A stretch of 64,000 bases of DNA from VFKI01 sp033762075 (GCA_033762075.1 JANRLY010000034.1:42934-106933), one strand, 5' to 3'; positions 9,916 through 18,916 are shown, counted from the first letter of the stretch. The notes: generated by a model from the letters alone, not told the origin. A program made the numbers and translations.

Positions 9916-11178
9916 ATGGATAAGCTCGTCATCCACGGCAATATACCACTCAATGGTGAAATTCGCATTTCTGGCGCGAAAAATTCTGCGTTACCGATTC
10001 TTGCCGCTACCTTATTGACTGCGTCACCCGTCAGAATTTGCAATATTCCGCATTTACAAGACGTGACCACAATGATGAGCCTGCTTGGCCAAATGGGGGT
10101 TAAGCTCATGCTAGATGAGCGCGGCAACATTGAAACCGATGCCTCGCACTTGCATTCTTTTGATGCCCCTTACGAACTTGTACGCACCATGCGCGCCTCT
10201 GTCGTTGTACTTGGGCCATTATTGAGCCGTTTTGGTAGAGCAAATGTTTCCTTACCCGGCGGTTGCGCAATTGGTTCTCGACCCGTTGATCAACATCTCA
10301 AGGGTTTACAAGCCATGGGCGCCGATATCAGTGTCGAAGATGGTTACGTGAAAGCGCAAGCCAAAAAGCGCTTGCAAGGCGCGACCATTGTCATGGATTT
10401 AATAACCGTCACAGGCACAGAAAATATCATGATGGCAGCGACTTTAGCAGAAGGGCAAACGATTATTCACAATGCAGCCCGCGAACCTGAAGTCGAAGAC
10501 TTAGCTTTATTCTTAAATACGCTTGGGGCTAAGATCTCTGGTGCAGGTACTTCTACAATTGTTATCGACGGTGTCCCCGAATTATCTGGCGGTAACTATC
10601 AAGTGATGCCTGATCGTATCGAAACAGGCACTTACTTAACAGCTGCTGCGATTACACGCGGTCGCATTCGACTAAAAAATACCCGCCCAGATTTACTCGA
10701 GTCAATTTTACTGAAACTCTCCGAAGCCGGTGCTCACATTGAAACAGGCATCGATTGGATCAGCCTTGACATGAAAGGTAATCGTCCACGCGCTGTCAGC
10801 GTAAGCACTGCACCCTACCCTGCTTTTCCAACGGACATGCAAGCCCAAATTATGGCACTTAATACGATTGCTGAAGGGACAGGCGTCATCACCGAAACTA
10901 TTTTCGAAAATAGATTCATGCACGCTCAAGAATTACTGCGCATGGGCGCGCAAATTTCTTTGAAAGGCTCTACAGCTATTTGCACGGGCGTCGAAAGTTT
11001 ACGTGGTGCACCAACCATGGCAACAGATTTGCGTGCATCCGCGAGCTTAGTCCTTGCCGGCCTTGCTGCCGTTGGCGAAACCACAGTCGATCGCATTTAT
11101 CACATTGATCGTGGTTACGAATGTATCGAAGAAAAATTATCTCAATTAGGCGCACGAATTCAGCGTGTTGTAGAATAA
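9916..11178 (+). CDS. murA: UDP-N-acetylglucosamine 1-carboxyvinyltransferase
   Basis: A 420-residue enzyme catalysing the first committed step of peptidoglycan synthesis, enolpyruvyl transfer from PEP to UDP-GlcNAc. The active-site loop has C117 in LPGGCAIGSRPVD, so a fosfomycin-sensitive type is expected. K22 and N23 lie in SGAKNSALP. An upstream extension to 9826 is open but lacks homology; the ATG at 9916 has AGGA about 9 nt upstream and gives the standard MDKLVIHG start. It is divergent from ampD. Downstream a weak GCGT stem with a run of about 9 T (11199-11215) may terminate it. Confidence 0.96.
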   Translation: MDKLVIHGNIPLNGEIRISGAKNSALPILAATLLTASPVRICNIPHLQDVTTMMSLLGQMGVKLMLDERGNIETDASHLHSFDAPYELVRTMRASVVVLGPLLSRFGRANVSLPGGCAIGSRPVDQHLKGLQAMGADISVEDGYVKAQAKKRLQGATIVMDLITVTGTENIMMAATLAEGQTIIHNAAREPEVEDLALFLNTLGAKISGAGTSTIVIDGVPELSGGNYQVMPDRIETGTYLTAAAITRGRIRLKNTRPDLLESILLKLSEAGAHIETGIDWISLDMKGNRPRAVSVSTAPYPAFPTDMQAQIMALNTIAEGTGVITETIFENRFMHAQELLRMGAQISLKGSTAICTGVESLRGAPTMATDLRASASLVLAGLAAVGETTVDRIYHIDRGYECIEEKLSQLGARIQRVVE

Positions 11179-11339
11179 CACCACGCTTCTCTCAATATTT
11201 TGCGTTTTTTTTTTCAGATCTCATCTCTGGACCATCTTACTTTAGAAAAAATACTTGCATATAAATAACGATGCGCGTATTTTTTCTTATGATAGAAAAA
11301 AGGATAAATAACTTTTAATTTTACAGGATAGAAATAAAA

Positions 11340-13751
11340 ATGGACTTCATTAACAAATACATATTCAAAATCATCACAAATAAAGTCAACAATTTCAGTA
11401 TCGCAAACAATTGGAAATCACTGTGTGAGGACTATTGTCATCAAAAAGAAAACAGATTCTTATCTAATTATTTTTTTCGCAGCACATTAGAATATCAATG
11501 TGCATTGCATTACGCACATGCAGTGGACGCTGAAGGGTCGGATTATGAATCTTTCTTCAGCGATTTCAATAAAACATTTCGCATTGTATTTAATCCCGAA
11601 CGGAATCTTTCAAAATTATTAGCGGCTCTTTTCACTTTTTATCCAGAACATCTCCATTGCCTTGATGAAAATATTCGCAAAAAATTAAATATTACCCCCT
11701 TCACCCCTTTTTCTGAAACAAACATTGGCCTGCGCTGTAAAACACTCATGACCAAACTTAACCCACGCGTTGTCAAAGGTTATATTAGCGGTTATGAGCG
11801 CAACACTCGAGCAGCAGCCGCGTACTTACTTGAACGCATCGGTATACTCATTCCTAATGAATTAAAACCTACCCTTATAGATGCATTAATATTACGCCTA
11901 CAAGATACACAGCCCATGGTCAGAAAAGCCGCCATTCAAACATTAGGCACTTTTACAACGCTGTTAATTTCTGAAGAAGAACAAGAAAAAATTTCTCAAG
12001 CATTACTCAATTGCTTAACAAATCTTGGCAACCCGGAGGATGTGAAAAATGCTGCAGGAACAGCTTTAATAAAACAATTCCATTCACTCACATTCATGCA
12101 ACAACAAGCCCGCATCAAGTTCTTTTTTAAATTGAGTGAAGATTCTAATTCTGACATCAGAAAAATTGCCCTGCATGGGCTTTGCGAATTACATTCAAAA
12201 CTCAACGGCATTCAGCGCCAACAATTTATCGAACAATTATCCCTCAATCTTTGGAGTGACACCCGAACATTACGGCAAGCAGTCGCTGCAGACCTGAATC
12301 AATTTTCATTGATTTTCTCCACAGAAGAACAACAATTTATTCTCACCCGATTATCGAGCAAACTCATTAGCGATGACACGCTCGTACGATCGATTGCAGC
12401 AGAAGTGATGGGGGAATTGCCACTTTTTTTTGTAGAAGGTCCCGCAGAAAAACAAAAAAATACTCTCAAAGCACTAATGAATGCTCTCACTTTAAATTTG
12501 ACACAAACCAAAAAGTTAACAGATCTCGGCTCAGAAGAATTGCGTTATGCTCCTGCGATAACAGCAAAAACCTTAGGTCAGTTGGCACGAGCACTTCATA
12601 TTATTTCACGCGAAGACATTCAAAAATTACTTATATTGTTATTCGAAAATTTACGCAATGCTCACCAATATATGAATACTGCGGGATCTGAAGTATTACT
12701 ACAACTTGCAGGTTATTTCTCTGTGTTAGAAAAAGAGCAAAGAAAAATCGCGCTTGTTGCCCTATTACGCACGATGTTAGATCCACGTTCACCACCTGAT
12801 GCCGATCAGGCTGCAAAAGTGATGTGTGCGCTTATTCCACATTTATCACCTGAACAAAAGCAAACACTTCGCAAACAACTCTATAAGTTATGCACCGATA
12901 AATCTATCCATACGCGTTCTGCTGCAACAATAGCACTTGTCCATTTATATATCGTCGCACCTGACGAGACATTATTTAAAACTATTTTAGAGAAACTCGA
13001 TGATAACTCATGGATAATACAAGAAACGATCATCCGTGACTTACCCGCAGACATCATCGCTGATGAAAAAATTAAAGACTCACTTATCGATAGATTCAAT
13101 ACATTGCTTACAAATTCTAAAACATCTTGGAGTAACAAATTATTGATTTCAGAAAGATGCTTGGGTGATTTATCTGAATTATTTTCCGATCACAGCAAAA
13201 AATTAGCGCTCAATGGAATTGAAAACTTGTTGAATGAATCATTAACAGAAAATAAACTTGCTGCAATAGAAACCATCCATCGATTATTGATCACTCAAAA
13301 TAATTCATTCAAGCCCGCTTTATTAAATTTATTGATCCCAAAATTAAACGAACATCCCAGAGTGCCTGCATCCATTAAAAATTATATTGAAAAAAGTCAA
13401 CAAGCAGAAAGGACAGTAATCTTTGATAATCTATTTCCTGCCTTATTAAAAGATTTAAAAGAACACCCGGATTTAAATACGACCAACTTAGTGGGTGAAT
13501 TGATTTTGACATGCTTAACACGCATGGATGAAGCGCAAAAAACTATCTTTATCGAAAGCTATCTACTAAACAGCTACAAAGATGCCCTGCAAGCACAACA
13601 GAAAGGTTACGCGACTGCATTATTCGATATTATTTTAACAACTTCTGCTGAGCGTGTTAAAGCTTTCAAACTCAACACGCCGTCACTCACTATACAGCGG
13701 GATGCGGAAGAAAAACAGGATCTTTCAAGTAAAAATCTAGTGTTTTCTTGA
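11340..13751 (+). CDS. HEAT-repeat protein of unknown function
   Basis: An 803-residue protein not recognised as any named family. From about residue 140 onward it is built of tandem amphipathic helix pairs typical of HEAT/armadillo repeats, for example VRKAAIQTLG, IRKIALHGL, VRSIAAEVMG and HTRSAATIALVHL, spaced about 35-45 residues apart. It has no signal peptide or membrane segment. The C-terminus is hydrophilic with an acidic patch (RDAEEKQDLSS), a composition seen in some Dot/Icm substrates; this is only suggestive. AGGA lies 13 nt before the ATG. Its last 62 bp overlap the convergent arnA-like gene. The upstream 160 bp are AT-rich and probably hold its promoter. It could be a scaffold or an effector. 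Confidence 0.8.
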   Translation: MDFINKYIFKIITNKVNNFSIANNWKSLCEDYCHQKENRFLSNYFFRSTLEYQCALHYAHAVDAEGSDYESFFSDFNKTFRIVFNPERNLSKLLAALFTFYPEHLHCLDENIRKKLNITPFTPFSETNIGLRCKTLMTKLNPRVVKGYISGYERNTRAAAAYLLERIGILIPNELKPTLIDALILRLQDTQPMVRKAAIQTLGTFTTLLISEEEQEKISQALLNCLTNLGNPEDVKNAAGTALIKQFHSLTFMQQQARIKFFFKLSEDSNSDIRKIALHGLCELHSKLNGIQRQQFIEQLSLNLWSDTRTLRQAVAADLNQFSLIFSTEEQQFILTRLSSKLISDDTLVRSIAAEVMGELPLFFVEGPAEKQKNTLKALMNALTLNLTQTKKLTDLGSEELRYAPAITAKTLGQLARALHIISREDIQKLLILLFENLRNAHQYMNTAGSEVLLQLAGYFSVLEKEQRKIALVALLRTMLDPRSPPDADQAAKVMCALIPHLSPEQKQTLRKQLYKLCTDKSIHTRSAATIALVHLYIVAPDETLFKTILEKLDDNSWIIQETIIRDLPADIIADEKIKDSLIDRFNTLLTNSKTSWSNKLLISERCLGDLSELFSDHSKKLALNGIENLLNESLTENKLAAIETIHRLLITQNNSFKPALLNLLIPKLNEHPRVPASIKNYIEKSQQAERTVIFDNLFPALLKDLKEHPDLNTTNLVGELILTCLTRMDEAQKTIFIESYLLNSYKDALQAQQKGYATALFDIILTTSAERVKAFKLNTPSLTIQRDAEEKQDLSSKNLVFS

Positions 13752-14730
13752 GGCCGTCATGCATATTAATTTCAGGCTGCCAATGTAGTTTTTCAGCAGC
13801 ACGAGCGATGGATGGCACGCGCAATGAAACATCTTGATAGCCTGCGCCGTAATATTGTTCTGCATCGACATCCACTAAGCGCACTTTTTTCGCTTGCTCA
13901 GCATACGCGGGATATTCAGAAATATACGCCACTAATTGCTCAGCTAATTGTCGAATAGAAATATTTTCAGTGGGATTACCAATATTGAAAATTTGTTGTG
14001 CGGATTGATTATCTTCGTTGCGTATCATCTTAAGTAAAGCGCGAATACCATCATCGATATACATAAAGCAACGCTGCTGCGCACCCCCATTCACAAGCAT
14101 AATATCTTCGCCACGCAAAATATTGCCGATGAATTGTGTCAAGACACGTGAACCACCAGGCTTAGGATTAAAAATGTTATCGAGCTTCGGGCCATACCAA
14201 TTAAAAGGACGGAAGAGCGTGTAAGATAATCCATTGTGCTTTCCATATGCATAAATCACGCGATCCATTAATTGCTTAGACGTTGAATAAATCCAACGCT
14301 CGCGATGAATAGGTCCTGTCACCAATGGACTGGTTTCTTCATCAAAAACTGCATCAGGACACATGCCGTACACTTCAGAAGTCGAGGGAAATACAATTCT
14401 TTTTTTGTATTGCACGCATTGACGTACAATATTGAGATTAGCTTCGAAATCTAATTCGAAGACACGTAATGGATCTTTCACATAGACAGCAGGCGTTGCA
14501 ATCGCAACTAGCGGTAAAATCACATCACATTGTTGAATACGTTCCGTGACCCACGCATGGTCTACCAGCATATCACCTTGTTGAAAATGAAATCGTGGAT
14601 GATTGAGACAAGTATCAAGCTTGTCTTGCGAGAGATCTAACGCATCAATCTCCCAATCTGTTTCAGAAAGAATCGCTTCACTTAAATGACTGCCAATAAA
14701 ACCATTGGCACCTAAAACTAAAATTCTCAT
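13690..14730 (-). CDS. ArnA decarboxylase-domain-like NAD-dependent enzyme (stand-alone)
   Basis: A 346-residue extended SDR matching the C-terminal, UDP-glucuronate decarboxylase half of ArnA. NAD motif GANGFIGSHL (residues 8-17), catalytic S118-E119 in FPSTSEVYG, and Y148/K152 in YSTSK. The signature RPFNWYGPKLD and the GGAQQRCFMYIDDG and QYYGAGYQDVSLR segments are ArnA-like. The ArnA N-terminal formyltransferase domain is absent. In ArnA this domain makes UDP-4-keto-pentose from UDP-GlcA. It is coupled by ATGA to the arnB-like gene upstream. Together they could make UDP-4-amino-4-deoxy-L-arabinose or a related sugar; arnC, arnD, arnT and arnE/F are not here. Confidence 0.82.
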   Translation of the reverse strand: MRILVLGANGFIGSHLSEAILSETDWEIDALDLSQDKLDTCLNHPRFHFQQGDMLVDHAWVTERIQQCDVILPLVAIATPAVYVKDPLRVFELDFEANLNIVRQCVQYKKRIVFPSTSEVYGMCPDAVFDEETSPLVTGPIHRERWIYSTSKQLMDRVIYAYGKHNGLSYTLFRPFNWYGPKLDNIFNPKPGGSRVLTQFIGNILRGEDIMLVNGGAQQRCFMYIDDGIRALLKMIRNEDNQSAQQIFNIGNPTENISIRQLAEQLVAYISEYPAYAEQAKKVRLVDVDAEQYYGAGYQDVSLRVPSIARAAEKLHWQPEINMHDGLKKTLDFYLKDPVFLPHPAV

Positions 14731-15890
14731 GGCATAGTCTCATTAAAAATACTGTACATCACATCAATCACACGATCTTGCTCAGCATCTGTCATACGTG
14801 GAAATAACGGCAAACTCACGATACGTTCAGATACAGATTCACTGTGCGGAAAATCACCTGGTTTAAAACCAAAGGCTTCTCGATAATACGGATAAAGATG
14901 CGCTGCGCGATAATGCAATCCTGTGCCGATATTTTTTTCTTTCATGGTACGCATAAATTCATCGCGATTCATTTCAGCGATGTCAGGCTTGAGTAATGGC
15001 ACATATAAATGCCATGCATGGCGATGCGAATACGTTGGCTCAACAGGTAACTCCCACTGCGGCCAATCCGCTAATACTTCTTGGTAACGCATGGCAAGCT
15101 CTGCACGACGTTCAATAAATCCTTCTAATGCTTTTAATTGATGCAATCCTAGTGCTGCTTGAAGATCCATCATATTGTATTTAAAACCAGGCATAACAAT
15201 TTCATAATCTTGCGAGCCACTTTTGCCAAAACGATTCCAGGCTTCACGATCCATGCCATGAAAACGCAACAAAGCAATTTTGCGTGCGAGCTTTTCATCT
15301 TGTGTTGTCACACATCCGCCTTCACCAGTTGTCATATTTTTATTCGGATGAAAACTAAACACTTGTGTGTCACCAAAGCTACCGATTTTACGGCCACGAT
15401 ACTCTGTGCCAATAGCATGCGCAGCATCTTCAATGACGCGCAATCCGCGTCGCGTTGCAATTTCATAGATAACATCGAGGTCAACCGGCAAACCAGCAAA
15501 ATGCACCGGCATAATCGCTCGTGTTTTAGGCGTGATAGCCGCTTCAATTAAATTGGGATCCATGTTACGTGTAGCAGGGTCAATGTCGACCAACACAGGT
15601 TTAGCGCCCGCCAAAACAATCATATTTAATGTGGCCGCAAAGGTAAGTGGTGTTGTGATAACTTCATCGCCAGGCACAATATCCATGGCAAGTAATGCAA
15701 GATGCAAACCTGCTGTGGCTGAAGAAAGTGGCAGTACATGCTGACTGCCTAAGTAACTTTCTAAGTCTTTCGTAAATTGCGCAACCCGTGGCCCTGTCGT
15801 AATCCAACCAGAAGACAGGCATTCAACGACTTCATTAATCGTAGCCTGGTCAATATCAGGGCGTGAAAAGGGTAAAAATGTATCACTCAT
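14727..15890 (-). CDS. ArnB-like sugar-nucleotide aminotransferase
   Basis: A 387-residue DegT/DnrJ/EryC1/StrS aminotransferase. PLP lysine K184 lies in FSFHPNKNMTTGEGG, and the PLP-phosphate/ring site is EDAAHAIGTEY. It is closest in feel to ArnB, which aminates UDP-4-keto-arabinose with glutamate. The downstream gene is an ArnA-decarboxylase-like SDR overlapping by 4 nt, which supports a UDP-Ara4N-like product. If true, this would allow lipid A or surface modification of the polymyxin-resistance type, but the transfer genes are missing from the window. Other 4-amino sugars are possible. It is divergent from the peroxiredoxin gene. Confidence 0.8.
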   Translation of the reverse strand: MSDTFLPFSRPDIDQATINEVVECLSSGWITTGPRVAQFTKDLESYLGSQHVLPLSSATAGLHLALLAMDIVPGDEVITTPLTFAATLNMIVLAGAKPVLVDIDPATRNMDPNLIEAAITPKTRAIMPVHFAGLPVDLDVIYEIATRRGLRVIEDAAHAIGTEYRGRKIGSFGDTQVFSFHPNKNMTTGEGGCVTTQDEKLARKIALLRFHGMDREAWNRFGKSGSQDYEIVMPGFKYNMMDLQAALGLHQLKALEGFIERRAELAMRYQEVLADWPQWELPVEPTYSHRHAWHLYVPLLKPDIAEMNRDEFMRTMKEKNIGTGLHYRAAHLYPYYREAFGFKPGDFPHSESVSERIVSLPLFPRMTDAEQDRVIDVMYSIFNETMP

Positions 15891-15967
15891 ATTTATATAA
15901 CCTTACTTACCGCTTATCTGTAGGCCGCGATCATACAACGTTTATCGCAAAGCCTCTACCCTTTATG

Positions 15968-15973
15968 TATAAT
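15968..15973 (+). promoter_or_regulatory. candidate -10 box of the peroxiredoxin gene
   Basis: A perfect TATAAT lies 35 nt before the peroxiredoxin ATG in the divergent arnB-like/peroxiredoxin spacer (15891-16008). No convincing -35 hexamer stands at 16-18 nt, so an activator-dependent or extended promoter is possible. This is a weak call. Confidence 0.35.
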
Positions 15974-16008
15974 ATCCGACCCAATATATATAATGAGAGT
16001 ATCGTCCC

Positions 16009-16614
16009 ATGACCGTTCTAATTGGTAACAAAGCACCCGATTTTACATCCGCCGCCGTGCTAGCTAATGGCGAAATAAAAAATGCGTATCATTTCGCCGA
16101 AGAAACTCGCGGCAAATATGTGATTGTTTTTTTCTATCCGCTCGACTTTACATTTGTGTGTCCTTCTGAGCTCATCGCGCTCGATCATCGCATTGAAGAA
16201 TTCAATGCACGCGACACCATCGTTTTGGGTGTTTCAATTGACTCACAATTCACTCACAATGCTTGGCGCAAAACCCCTATCGCTTCTGGCGGTATTGGCC
16301 CTGTTCGCTATCCTTTGATCGCTGATGTGAATCACCATATCTGTCAATCTTATAATGTCGAACACCCAACAGCGAAAGTTGCGCTGCGCGGTGCATTTTT
16401 AATTGATCGCGAAGGCATTGTACGCGCACAAGTTGTCAATGATTTACCACTAGGCCGCAACATTGATGAATTATTGCGCTTAATTGATGCATTACAGTTT
16501 CATGAAAAACATGGCGAAGTCTGTCCAGCGGGTTGGATGAAAGGTAAAACTGCAATCAAGCCAGATGAAAAAGGCATTGCAAGTTATCTCGCACAAGAAT
16601 CACAAGATTTATAA
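16009..16614 (+). CDS. typical 2-Cys peroxiredoxin (AhpC/TSA family)
   Basis: A 201-residue thiol peroxidase reducing hydrogen peroxide and organic hydroperoxides. The peroxidatic C51 is in FYPLDFTFVCPSE and the resolving C172 in HGEVCPAGW, so it is a typical 2-Cys obligate dimer. The protein is cytosolic. No ahpD, ahpF or oxyR is adjacent; the electron donor is unknown. It stands alone between the divergent arnB-like gene and the porin. A strong inverted repeat follows 13 nt after the stop. Confidence 0.93.
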   Translation: MTVLIGNKAPDFTSAAVLANGEIKNAYHFAEETRGKYVIVFFYPLDFTFVCPSELIALDHRIEEFNARDTIVLGVSIDSQFTHNAWRKTPIASGGIGPVRYPLIADVNHHICQSYNVEHPTAKVALRGAFLIDREGIVRAQVVNDLPLGRNIDELLRLIDALQFHEKHGEVCPAGWMKGKTAIKPDEKGIASYLAQESQDL

Positions 16615-16627
16615 CTAACGTCAGCAT

Positions 16628-16661
16628 TGCCTAAGCGTAAAATATTAAATGCGCTTAGGCA
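16628..16661 (+). terminator. hairpin after the peroxiredoxin gene
   Basis: Perfect 10 bp stem TGCCTAAGCG / CGCTTAGGCA with a 14 nt loop, followed by the T-rich but interrupted tract TTGTTATTCT. It is probably a transcription terminator, though the U-tract is poor. Confidence 0.55.
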
Positions 16662-17011
16662 GTGCATTGTTATTCTAGAAAAAAATGCACAGCATTTACC
16701 CAAAACTCATTCCGTATTTTTATTTAAAATAAAAAAAAACCAAACACTTCACTTCCTATTATTTTTTTCTTCCAACACAGTTTATAAACCTTTACACTAC
16801 GCAGACGAGATAATTTGTTGAGAAAAACCTTCAAAACAAGTGCTGTAGAAAAATTATCTCTAAATAAAAAATATGATCAACAATTGCATCGAAAGTAATA
16901 GAAGAAAGCATTTAATGCGTATTTTCGATTAATTTTGCTTGCAATGTGACATATTTCCAAGTAATTTTTAAAACCGTCCGGATCAAATTTTTATCAAGGA
17001 GATACAGAAAC
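16662..17011. other. AT-rich intergenic leader before the porin
   Basis: About 350 bp between the peroxiredoxin hairpin and the porin start. It is very AT-rich, carries only a short ORF without homology or a ribosome binding site, and ends in the strong AAGGAGA site (16996-17002). A long AT-rich leader is typical of highly expressed outer-membrane proteins. I see no confident promoter hexamer pair and no clear RNA structure. Confidence 0.5.
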
Positions 17012-18349
17012 ATGAAACTCAAACTCGTTGTTGCATCAATGAGCGCCGCTTGCCTGCTAAGCACCGCTGCTTTCGCAGCAGATGCTCCAGTCAAGCACAA
17101 GCATCACCATGCTAAAAAGCATCACCATCACATGATGGCTGCTACAGCATACAAAGGCGACTACAAAGGCGTTATGCCTGTTGTTGTAGAAACCTGCCCA
17201 CCAACAACCCAGTTCGCGAACGTCTTAGATACCATGGACCAAAACATCGGCCGTGCTAGACCTACCGAAGATTGCAACAAACTGATCTCCTTTGCTGGCG
17301 GTCTGAACTTTGATGCACACTGGGGTAATCGTAACATCAATTACCAAGGCAGAAACAATCAAAGACTTTCCCTTAACGATGCTTACTTGAACATCTTCGG
17401 TAACGTCAATGAGTGGACCAAAGCCTTTATGAGTATCAGCTATGGTGATCCAAGTGACAAAGATGATGGCTATGTTAAACCAAATGGCGAATACAGTAAT
17501 GTTTACACAGCAAATGGCGAAAACAAATTGACCTTGGAACAAGGGTTCATTCGTATTTCGAACTTTGATGTGTACCCAGTTTATCTTCAATTGGGTAAAC
17601 AGTATTCTGACTTCGGTCGTTATACCATCCATCCAATCACCCGCTCTATGACCCAAGTATTGTCCGAAACACTCCGCACCAGCGCAGTGCTCGGCTTTGT
17701 GGTTCCAATGGGCTTCCATGGTGATATCTATGCCTTTGACAACCCTATCAGAGAAGCAAACTCTGCTGACGTTGCTGTAGGCCACCCACACACTAACTAC
17801 GGCGCTGCAATCGGTTACGATGCACCAGGCGATCAGTTAGGCTGGGGTGTCAATGTTGCTTACATGTACAACATGGTTGGCGTGAATGACGTTGCCACTG
17901 TCTATACAGGCACAGGCATAGCTTCCGCTGTCAACGCTTATAAGAATCGCGTTAGTGCTATTGCCTTAGACGGCACCATCAACAGTGGGCCATTCTCACT
18001 GATTGGTGATTACGTCACAGCTTTACAGCGCTTCTTTGTGAGCGAAATCCCAGCTAGATTGGGTAGCACCAGCGGTGCAAAACCATGGGCTGGCAATCTC
18101 CAAGCAGGCTATGGGTTCATGGCATGGAGCAGAAACCAAAACATCTATGTTGGCTACCAAACCAGCGGTGATTCCGTCTACTTCAACCTTCCAAAGAGCC
18201 GTTGGTTGATAGGTTGGAATGCGGACGTATGGAAAAACACCAATATGGGTCTTGAAGTAGGTCATGACACCGACTACAACCAGACCGATGGTGGTACAGG
18301 TCGCACAGCAAACACTGTTGCCTTCCGCGCAGCTGTTAAATTCGGTTAA
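17012..18349 (+). CDS. outer-membrane porin, Legionella MOMP/LbtU-like, with His-rich N-terminus
   Basis: A 445-residue outer-membrane protein. Residues 1-22 are a signal peptide ending in AFA, and the mature N-terminus has a Lys/His cluster (residues 28-41 contain eight His). The rest alternates short beta strands with Gly/Asn/Asp turns, and the last residues TVAFRAAVKFG give a barrel end, although the final residue is Gly rather than Phe. The segment LQLGKQYSDFGRY...TRSMTQVLSET resembles LbtU-type siderophore porins of Legionella and Coxiella; a general MOMP role is also possible. An upstream extension to 16946 is rejected because the ATG at 17012 has AAGGAGA 9 nt upstream and begins the signal peptide. 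Codon use suggests high expression. A strong terminator follows. Confidence 0.8.
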   Translation: MKLKLVVASMSAACLLSTAAFAADAPVKHKHHHAKKHHHHMMAATAYKGDYKGVMPVVVETCPPTTQFANVLDTMDQNIGRARPTEDCNKLISFAGGLNFDAHWGNRNINYQGRNNQRLSLNDAYLNIFGNVNEWTKAFMSISYGDPSDKDDGYVKPNGEYSNVYTANGENKLTLEQGFIRISNFDVYPVYLQLGKQYSDFGRYTIHPITRSMTQVLSETLRTSAVLGFVVPMGFHGDIYAFDNPIREANSADVAVGHPHTNYGAAIGYDAPGDQLGWGVNVAYMYNMVGVNDVATVYTGTGIASAVNAYKNRVSAIALDGTINSGPFSLIGDYVTALQRFFVSEIPARLGSTSGAKPWAGNLQAGYGFMAWSRNQNIYVGYQTSGDSVYFNLPKSRWLIGWNADVWKNTNMGLEVGHDTDYNQTDGGTGRTANTVAFRAAVKFG

Positions 18350-18361
18350 TCCGGCGAAAGG

Positions 18362-18390
18362 AAAAGCCCGCCTTGAGCGGGCTTTTTTTT
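18362..18390 (+). terminator. rho-independent terminator of the porin gene
   Basis: Stem AGCCCGC / GCGGGCT (18365-18371 and 18377-18383) with a 5 nt loop followed by eight T. This is a textbook intrinsic terminator 15 bp after the porin stop. Confidence 0.93.
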
Positions 18391-18435
18391 GTCTAATTCC
18401 AGCACTAGTCCAAGAATGCCCATCTGCGGTCAATT

Positions 18436-18510
18436 TTGAACGAAAAACACAGCCTCAAAATGCACACATACTTAAGTATGCTCCGCTTTTTCGCTGTGTT
18501 TTTCGTTCAA
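18436..18510. repeat. large inverted repeat between porin and rpsP
   Basis: Perfect 18 bp arms TTGAACGAAAAACACAGC (18436-18453) and its complement (18493-18510) enclose a second palindrome CATACTTAAGTATG (18467-18480). As RNA it would form a long hairpin; as DNA it is a two-level dyad. There is no T-tract, so it is not a simple terminator. It may be a dispersed repeat, a leader structure upstream of the ribosomal operon promoter, or a protein-binding site. Confidence 0.8.
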
Positions 18511-18565
18511 ACTTGTCACACATATGGACGTTTCCTGATTAGAACAACCATTACTAAAAACGTGC

Positions 18566-18595
18566 TTGTACATGTCACTAAACCTCACGTATAAT
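18566..18595 (+). promoter_or_regulatory. sigma70-type promoter of the rpsP operon
   Basis: TTGTAC (18566-18571) and TATAAT (18590-18595) are separated by 18 nt, about 40 nt before the rpsP ATG. Position and hexamers fit a housekeeping promoter for rpsP-rimM-trmD-rplS. Confidence 0.62.
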
Positions 18596-18634
18596 CCTTG
18601 ACCTTTATGGCATTGATTGAGGAATTCTAAAAAC

Positions 18635-18907
18635 ATGGTTGTCATTCGTTTATCAAGAGGTGGCGCAAAGAAGCGTCCTTTTTATCATATCGTTGTTGCC
18701 GATAAGCGCTGCGCGCGCGATGGTCGTCGCATTGAAGTACTTGGCTACTATAATCCAATTGCAGCTGGCAAAGAAATTCGCCTACGCTTTGACGATGAGC
18801 GTCTCCAATATTGGTTGTCCCAAGGAGCTCAAGCATCAGATCGAGTCAAATACTTAATCAAAACTTACGAAGCCACTCCTAAAACGGATGCTGCTACGGC
18901 TGCTTAA
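18635..18907 (+). CDS. rpsP: 30S ribosomal protein S16
   Basis: A 90-residue S16, starting MVVIRLSRGGAKKRPFYHIV, which matches the universally conserved N-terminus. An upstream codon at 18617 would add six unsupported residues; the ATG at 18635 has GAGGA upstream. S16 is needed for 30S assembly. First gene of rpsP-rimM-trmD-rplS, the standard gammaproteobacterial order. Confidence 0.97.
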   Translation: MVVIRLSRGGAKKRPFYHIVVADKRCARDGRRIEVLGYYNPIAAGKEIRLRFDDERLQYWLSQGAQASDRVKYLIKTYEATPKTDAATAA

Positions 18908-18916
18908 TAAGTCCTG

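Noticed and set aside
11199..11215. A strong intrinsic terminator after murA
   Set aside because: There is a run of T but only a 4 bp stem, so it is mentioned only as a weak possibility.
16627..16821. A 64-residue reading frame after the peroxiredoxin gene
   Set aside because: It runs through the terminator hairpin, starts without a ribosome binding site, and has a low-complexity Lys/Phe composition from AT-rich DNA.
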